Shown here in pieces: positions 58,811 to 64,000 of a DNA stretch of 64,000 bases. Both the position numbers and the translations under genes were made by a program. The DNA lies in assembly GCA_033675265.1 (NCBI GenBank), contig JAUJYZ010001376.1:1100001-1164000 (forward strand), written 5' to 3'. Origin of the DNA: Actinostola sp. cb2023. Its lineage: Eukaryota; Cnidaria; Anthozoa; Actiniaria; Actinostolidae. The notes below the pieces were generated by a model. The model was given only the letters and a program-made list of their open reading frames with translations. It ran no database searches and had not been told where the DNA came from. Within the stretch, counting starts at the first letter, position 1; the number at the start of each line of letters is the position of its first letter.

Positions 58811-60490
58811 ATAATAATTATGCATAAACCCAATAGATTACTGTACGTCGCTCAACCAGTGCGACCACGCCTTTATGTAGTCAACACTTTGAGGACATGT
58901 ATTTATATGTATGCTGTACAGTATGTTGTTCTAATTGTGAACAGTTCTAATTGTGAACACTTTTCAGTAAAAGTGCCGTTTTTATACCGTAAAGTTAAGA
59001 TCGACAAAAAATATTTTACCCGATCAAATATTGATTTATTTTCAATCATTCAATGCTATTTTTAATTTGGGCTTCCTGACATTTATTCCGCGTAAAATTT
59101 CAACTTTGACGGCAAGGTAAGCAGACGACTGTTGTCTACAAATTCGAATTTTAAGCGCGCCTTTAGATTCTCAGTGGCAAAGTTCGCATATTTTCTTTCT
59201 AAAAACGCAGAGTTTTGAGCTTGTTTTTATACGAGCTAAAAGGTAAATAATAACACTTTTCTTTACAAAACAATAAATCGAAAAGTGTTGAAAATGAACG
59301 AGCAGCATCGGAATGAAAAATTGTGCGTGTTTTTGCGATGTGCATCTAATTGTAAACACGCATATGCTCACGCATAACTTGGCACTTCATAACTTATGTA
59401 GTTCTTGAGATATAGAGTAAAATTGCCGCTAATGTACCTGCACTGGTACAATAACAAATATTGAGAAGGAAATATGTATAAGAAGTCCGCGTTTGTGATA
59501 CAAATTTGCGCCATTGCGTTGTTAGCAATTACACGAACGTGATGAACGGCATGCATCAATGAACATGCGAACACGTCAGCAATTTAGCGTTGCCGTCTGA
59601 CTTCACTTCGTTTTAACATTTTTCTAGCATTCGTATCGAAATAACACGAACATTAATATTGTTTTAAGACAACTTGGAACTTGTACATCGAATTGCAAGG
59701 CTAGAAATCGAGAATAATACACAGTATTAAGCCATTAAAAAGCAAGCCAAAAGTGTTCACAATTACAAACACCTGTTCACCATTAGAACCACCAACAGAC
59801 ATGATATAATAAAATATATTTAGAAAAGTTTAATAATAAATACAACGAAACTTAATCACATGTTAGCTGAAGTGTAGAGCTAATTTATAGCAAAGGTTCA
59901 GGATAATCGTACCATATGTTGACGAGAAATATCATCAAGTGCAAAAAGTGTTCACAATTAGAACCACATACTGTAGTATTTATAGTAATTATCTAAAGTT
60001 TATATAGCTTTTTAATATATATATATATATATATATTTACACTTGATGCCTCGCATGGGACTTTAGGTCCCGTTTGTATCCTATCCTTTTGGGTTCTTCA
60101 TTTCGATGTACTTTTTCCTATGTTAACTAATTATGATTAACTAAGAAGGTTTTTCACGATTTTCTGGACCTAAACGTGCCGTAGGAAAGTTCCATGGAAA
60201 TCTTGACAGTTCTAAAACATCTCCGCTAGGCTTGCGACCCTCTTTGCACCAAGAAGGCCTATTTTACATTTAGAGTCTTTTAAAGCCATTTTGCGCATCA
60301 GAAGCCCCCAGCACAGCATCATTAAGCGTGACTGGCGTGGTAGAGGCCGTTCTTCTGAAAGAATCCAGGGGTGAGATGCGATTTTACGAGGAAGAATCGC
60401 CAAAGATTGACAGAATTTCAAAATGGCGGATTCAAAAGTGAGACTGTGTCTCTGGCCTATCCGGCTGTGGTGGAATCCAGGACGTGCTAA
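58811..60490. other. Unannotated spacer
   Basis: AT-rich; a short (TA)n run at about 60020-60038. No upstream exon of the sushi/D8C gene recognised. Confidence 0.4.
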
Positions 60491-60496
60491 GGCAGA

Positions 60497-60588
60497 TTCT
60501 CGTACCCAGAGCTCCTCGGTCGGTCGTTCCTTCTCCCTTCCATTCTCGTACCTAGTGCCCACTCGTCATTTGGTTGGTCGTGGGCTCT
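60497..60588. repeat. ~92-bp dispersed element, copy A
   Basis: TTCTCGTACCCAGAGCTCCT, then CGGTCGGTCG, then ATTCTCGTACCTAGTGCCCA, then CTCGTCATTTGGTTGGTCGT. The reverse complement lies at 63052-63138 with about 90% match. Confidence 0.8.
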
Positions 60589-60751
60589 GGGGAACCCTGA
60601 AATTTCAGCGAATTTCATTGGCTGTTGAGACCAACAATGCGGACTGATCGTATTTGATTGGTCCATGAGATAAACAAAGATTCAAACTTGCAAAATGAAA
60701 CGAATGACAGCGACGGTTGTATCATTTTTTGATTTATAAATCTATGGAAAT

Positions 60752-62674
60752 AGCCATTAACAAAACGAGCAGGGGACTTGGACCTAGTCCGTAAAATTAA
60801 TGAAATAAGAAACTAGCAAAAGTGGGCATCATTTTCTGAGAGAGCAGGTCAAAGTTAGCTAGTCTGGAAAGTTTGGTGAACTTCGGCTTAATATTGACGA
60901 TGCTAGAGGGAATCAAAGATGTCTATTTCCCCCAATACAAACTCTGTAAATTTTTGACGTAAAAGTTCAACTAATTATGCAATCATTGAACTTGTAGATA
61001 AAATAACCAAGGCTATCGAAAATAAAGAATATACAATTGGAATATTTCTTGATTTATCAAAGGCATTTGATACTGTAAATCATAATATCCTTTTAAATAA
61101 ACTTTATTTTTATGGTATACGTGGCAGGTGTCATGATTGGATATCAAATTATCTTACAAACAGGAAACAAATTGTTAAATATAACAATATAAACTCAAGA
61201 GAAATGACAATTAAATGTGGGGTGCCCCAAGGATCTGTTCTTGGACCTTTATTTTTCTTAATATACATTAATGACTTAATCAACTCTACCAGTAAATTGT
61301 CTCCCATTTTATTCGCGGATGATACTAATCTGCTTTGTTCAGGGAATGATATCAATAAGCTGGAATCTATGGTTAATCAAGAGTTAATCAAGGTTCATGA
61401 ATGGTTAACACTAAACCAACTCACACTAAACATCAAGAAATCGAATTTTATTATATTTAAATCTAAAAAGAAACAAATGAAAGCACAAACCAGTATTAAG
61501 TTAAACAATCAAATCTTAAAGAAAGTTGAACATACCAAATGTTTAGGAATAATCATTGACCAACATTTAACATGGAAAAATCATATTGACATTAAAATGT
61601 CTGGTATTCTTTGTAGAACTCGCTACTATAATTAATCCATTTTGAAATTACTATATAATACCCTAATTTATCCATATCTTCATTACAGTAACATAGTTTG
61701 GGCAAACAATTACCCTACAAGACTTGACAAGATATTTAAATTACAAAAAAAGATATTAAGAATCATAACGTTTTCCTCATATACGGCTCCTTCTCTTCCA
61801 CTTTAAAAAAAACTAAATCTACTAAACATCCATCAAATTAATGATCTTCTCATAAGTACCTTTACTTTTGCTCTAACAAATAATACGCTACCAGGTTACT
61901 TTAAAAATTTCTGTATAGAGAATACTCACATACATCATCACAATACTAGGATATCTAATAATCTACACAAAACATTTAATAGAACCAATTATAGTATCTA
62001 CTCGACAAGAAACAAAATAATCAATTTATGGAACATCATTCCTACAGAAATTAGACATTGTACTTCAATTCATACATTCAAAAGAAAAGCCAAACTATAT
62101 TTCTTATCTAAATAACAAAATGTGTCTATATTATTATATATCATATCTATACAATATCATAGACAGTATCGTCTATATATAGTTATAACCAATATATCCA
62201 TTATTTGATTTTTCGTTATAATTTTACTCTATTATTGTCTTAATAATATGTTTTACTGAAAGCTAGTAATCATTATATATCTGTACTGCTTATAATTACC
62301 CAGCTACCATTTCTGATACCTAAATAAAAAACTTAAATAAATTTAAATTTGCAAGGGGAACTACCTTGTAAAAGCCCGTAAGGGTTTCTTTAGTCCTCCT
62401 CCCATTGTTAAATATGTATTATATATAGAACATGTATTAAGAAAAAATGGGAAATAAAATATATCTATCTATATCCAAACCATACATTCACTGTAAAATT
62501 TTGGCTGACAACACAATTTCAAAAGTTTATAATTCCGACAGAATTCGCTCAAATCACATCAAACTTTGCACAGATACTAATTTTAACATGCTGTTTCATG
62601 TCATAAACTTAATTTCATAATTGCATTAATTCTAATAAACTCGTTCCCAGTCCCCTGCTCGTTTTGTTAATGGC
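60752..62674. mobile_element. Inverted-repeat pair enclosing a LINE
   Basis: A perfect 27-bp inverted repeat, AGCCATTAACAAAACGAGCA followed by GGGGACT (60752-60778) and its complement (62648-62674). Just inside, both sides carry loosely similar ATTAATG.AATTA and GCAAAGTTTG-like blocks, suggesting longer diverged arms. The enclosed 1.87 kb is mostly the non-LTR element at 60965-62480. Interpreted as a fold-back DNA element into which a LINE inserted. Confidence 0.6.
60965..62480 (+). mobile_element. 5'-truncated non-LTR retrotransposon (LINE), inactive
   Basis: The frame begins abruptly with TNYAIIELVDKITKAI and continues through the reverse-transcriptase palm: GIFLDLSKAFDTVNHNIL, then CGVPQGSVLGPLFFLIYINDL, then FADDTNLL with the catalytic Asp pair, then LTLNIKKSNFIIF and KCLGIIID. 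TAA at 61633-61635 interrupts it. The same frame resumes with ILKLLYNTLIYPYLHYSNIV, a second stop follows at about 61804, and the terminal block NLWNIIPTEIRHC...FKRKAKLYFL ends at 62115. Endonuclease and ORF1 are missing. The 3' end (about 62340-62480) has a short UTR ending in AAATAAAATATATCTATC. Jockey/CR1-like by motif pattern. Confidence 0.88.
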
Positions 62675-63051
62675 TGACATAAATTCGTAAAAGGAGATCT
62701 AACAATATATAAATTATATTAACGGCTGCAGTGACCTACCACTGAGAAGACGTATTATCGGACGTACAGACACGATCGTACTCGCTTTGAGTATTCAAAG
62801 GAATAATTTTTATCAAAGCGGAAGACACTAGAATAATTAAGACAGGCAGATTATATTAGAACATGTATTTATCGTCCAGCCTTTATCGCAACAGAGCCAG
62901 AGAAGAACTGATGATGAACGTCGAAGGGCTTTTAAACGGCTACACGAAGATAAATGTACAAACTTGTGTACTTATTACTTGTTGTTTGAATTCGAACCAA
63001 CGTAAACACTACGTAGTAGACTCTTCCACCGCTCGCAGCGGTCTTTAGTAT

Positions 63052-63138
63052 GAGCCCACGACCAACCAAATGACGAGTGGGCACTGGGTACGAGAATGTC
63101 TCCCTTCGACCGACCGGGGAGCTCTGGGTACGAGAATA
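63052..63138. repeat. ~90-bp dispersed element, copy B (inverted)
   Basis: GAGCCCACGACCAACCAAAT onward to CTCTGGGTACGAGAA is the reverse complement of 60497-60588. The motif TCTCGTACCCAG occurs twice inside each copy. Confidence 0.8.
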
Positions 63139-63163
63139 GGTGGCAAGACTTTAAAAAACTCCA

Positions 63164-63240
63164 CAATCTCGTCCCCAGAGCCTGCGTTACTTTCGGCCAG
63201 CGGCGAGAACGTAGGCTCTGGCATAATCCATTTTTTGGGA
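63164..63240. mobile_element. CTCGTCCCCAG palindromic element, copy A
   Basis: CAATCTCGTCCCCAGAGCCT, then GCGTTACTTTCGGCCAGCGG, then CGAGAACGTAGGCTCTGGCA; an imperfect palindrome around CCAGCGGCG. The reverse complement stands at 63850-63927. Confidence 0.7.
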
Positions 63241-63273
63241 ACAGGATTTCTTGTTCTTCCGGTTTTAGAGCGC

Positions 63274-63487
63274 ATGCGCAAGTTAGCTGGGCTGTGGTTG
63301 TTGTCGCCGATTCAAATTGTCGATTCAGTTTCAGTGGAATCCTTCGAAAGGTTTCGTTGGGGAATAGAGTACGCTTTAAAAGCACTTGGTAAAGAAGATA
63401 TAACAGTGAAAGAAGCGCAGTATCTGAAGTCTTTATTAAAAGCAGTGGTTTTACAGCAGAGGGATATACGAACAGTTCTTCCTACGG
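63274..63487 (+). CDS. Possible first exon of a RecQ-like helicase, partial
   Basis: From ATG at 63274 the frame gives about 71 residues, including SFERFRWGIEYALKALG, ITVKEAQYLKSLLKAVVLQQ and RDIRTVLPTG. The segment [K..Q...L..VV..RD...VLPTG] is the helicase motif I approach of RecQ-type DEAD-box ATPases, where PTGYGKS would follow. The genomic frame instead continues LYLSLLV, so either the exon ends at ACGG|GTTTAT (63487, phase 1) and the rest of Walker A lies beyond this window, or it is a truncated relic. The donor is weak. Families of such RecQ-like genes are numerous in early-branching animals. Confidence 0.4.
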
Positions 63488-63849
63488 GTTTATATTTAAG
63501 CTTACTAGTGTCTACTTTACATATTGAGTTAATTATTTGAATCTATCATCTTCTCTACTTATTGTCATCTATCCTTGATCGTTGAGCTTCGCTTGAAAAC
63601 TTTTCAAGACACTTTATAAGCTTAGATCTGGATGTTTCTTAGATATTTATTGCAGAGGCGACGTGTTGAAACACGAATACAAGATTTTTAATAACATATG
63701 TCAATGAAACCGTTGACAAATGTTAATTTTCGCTTGAACGGAAGTTGGGACACCGGGCTGTTTTGACAACTCAATTTTCATTGGATATATTTCATTTCCG
63801 GAATCTTGCGCGTGCGTAGTTTCTAAAATGGAATAGCCAATCAAATTGT

Positions 63850-63927
63850 CTCAAAAATGGATTATTATGCCAGAGCCTACGTTCTTCGCCGCTGGTCGAA
63901 AGTACGCAGGCTCTGGGGACGAGATTG
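63850..63927. mobile_element. CTCGTCCCCAG palindromic element, copy B (inverted)
   Basis: Starts TGGATTATTATGCCAGAGCC, ends GCAGGCTCTGGGGACGAGAT; the reverse complement of copy A with few differences, and matching beyond the palindrome on the TAATCCAT side. Confidence 0.7.
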
Positions 63928-64000
63928 AAAACTCCATCAAAGAAATACTGCCTGTCGCGCACGCGTAGTTCCGTGATCACCCACAATACATCTCGGTCGT

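Noticed and set aside
58087..58833. His/Pro/Ser/Ile-repeat and Met-Asp-Gly-Trp-repeat frames
   Set aside because: Products of the GATG array on either strand, without any independent gene signal.
60212..60562. 116-codon minus-strand frame
   Set aside because: It runs through the dispersed 92-bp repeat at 60497-60588 and has no protein features.

Overview
This is a window of animal nuclear DNA, not a prokaryotic or viral one. The genes are split by GT-AG introns, about 38-40% of the sequence is G+C by eye, and introns and spacers are filled with minisatellites, tetranucleotide arrays and short fold-back transposons. The recognisable genes are a Myc proto-oncogene homologue, a NOL4-family gene, and the 3' end of a secreted sushi plus uromodulin-type (D8C) protein. 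Together with the repeat families this fits an early-branching metazoan. An anthozoan cnidarian is my first guess and a sponge the alternative; this placement is inference.

Layout. 1-9.2 kb: no gene seen; a decayed ~45-bp minisatellite, a 37-bp minisatellite (1.37-2.63 kb), a small fold-back element and a 1.1-kb pure CAGT array. 9.3-11.04 kb (+): MYC, with a likely non-coding first exon and two coding exons, 322 aa. 11-21 kb: no confident gene; several fold-back elements and a decayed LINE fragment. 21.06-49.36 kb (-): NOL4-like exons. Two N-terminal exons lie at 48.86-49.36 kb. A chain of eight exons with fully compatible phases runs from 34.6 to 21.06 kb, and a possible internal first exon sits at 36.9 kb. 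One exon in the chain (33.55-33.95 kb) encodes a pipsqueak-type HTH followed by a CENPB-type HTH. This looks like a transposase-derived DNA-binding module inside a NOL4 protein and is the most interesting coding observation. The introns hold several DNA transposons, TAA/ATT arrays and four tandem arrays. 49.4-57 kb: no gene identified; a 35-bp tandem array interrupted by a fold-back element, and a 36-bp minisatellite. 57.0-58.1 kb (-): last two exons of the sushi/D8C gene, separated by a GAAA/TTTC array and followed upstream by a GATG array. 60.5-64 kb: a 5'-truncated non-LTR retrotransposon lying between inverted repeats, paired short inverted elements, and a fragment resembling the start of a RecQ-like helicase.

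The most striking non-coding observation is at 25.78-26.94 kb. A 50-bp unit that contains the 3' splice site and first 14 coding bases of a NOL4 exon has been tandemly amplified about 23 times, so the intron holds an array of decoy splice acceptors. A second is a 1.5-kb element (24.02-25.50 kb) with 19-bp inverted termini and eight exact copies of a 14-bp motif, probably transposase binding sites. The three gene loci look independent; no operon-like organisation is expected or seen.
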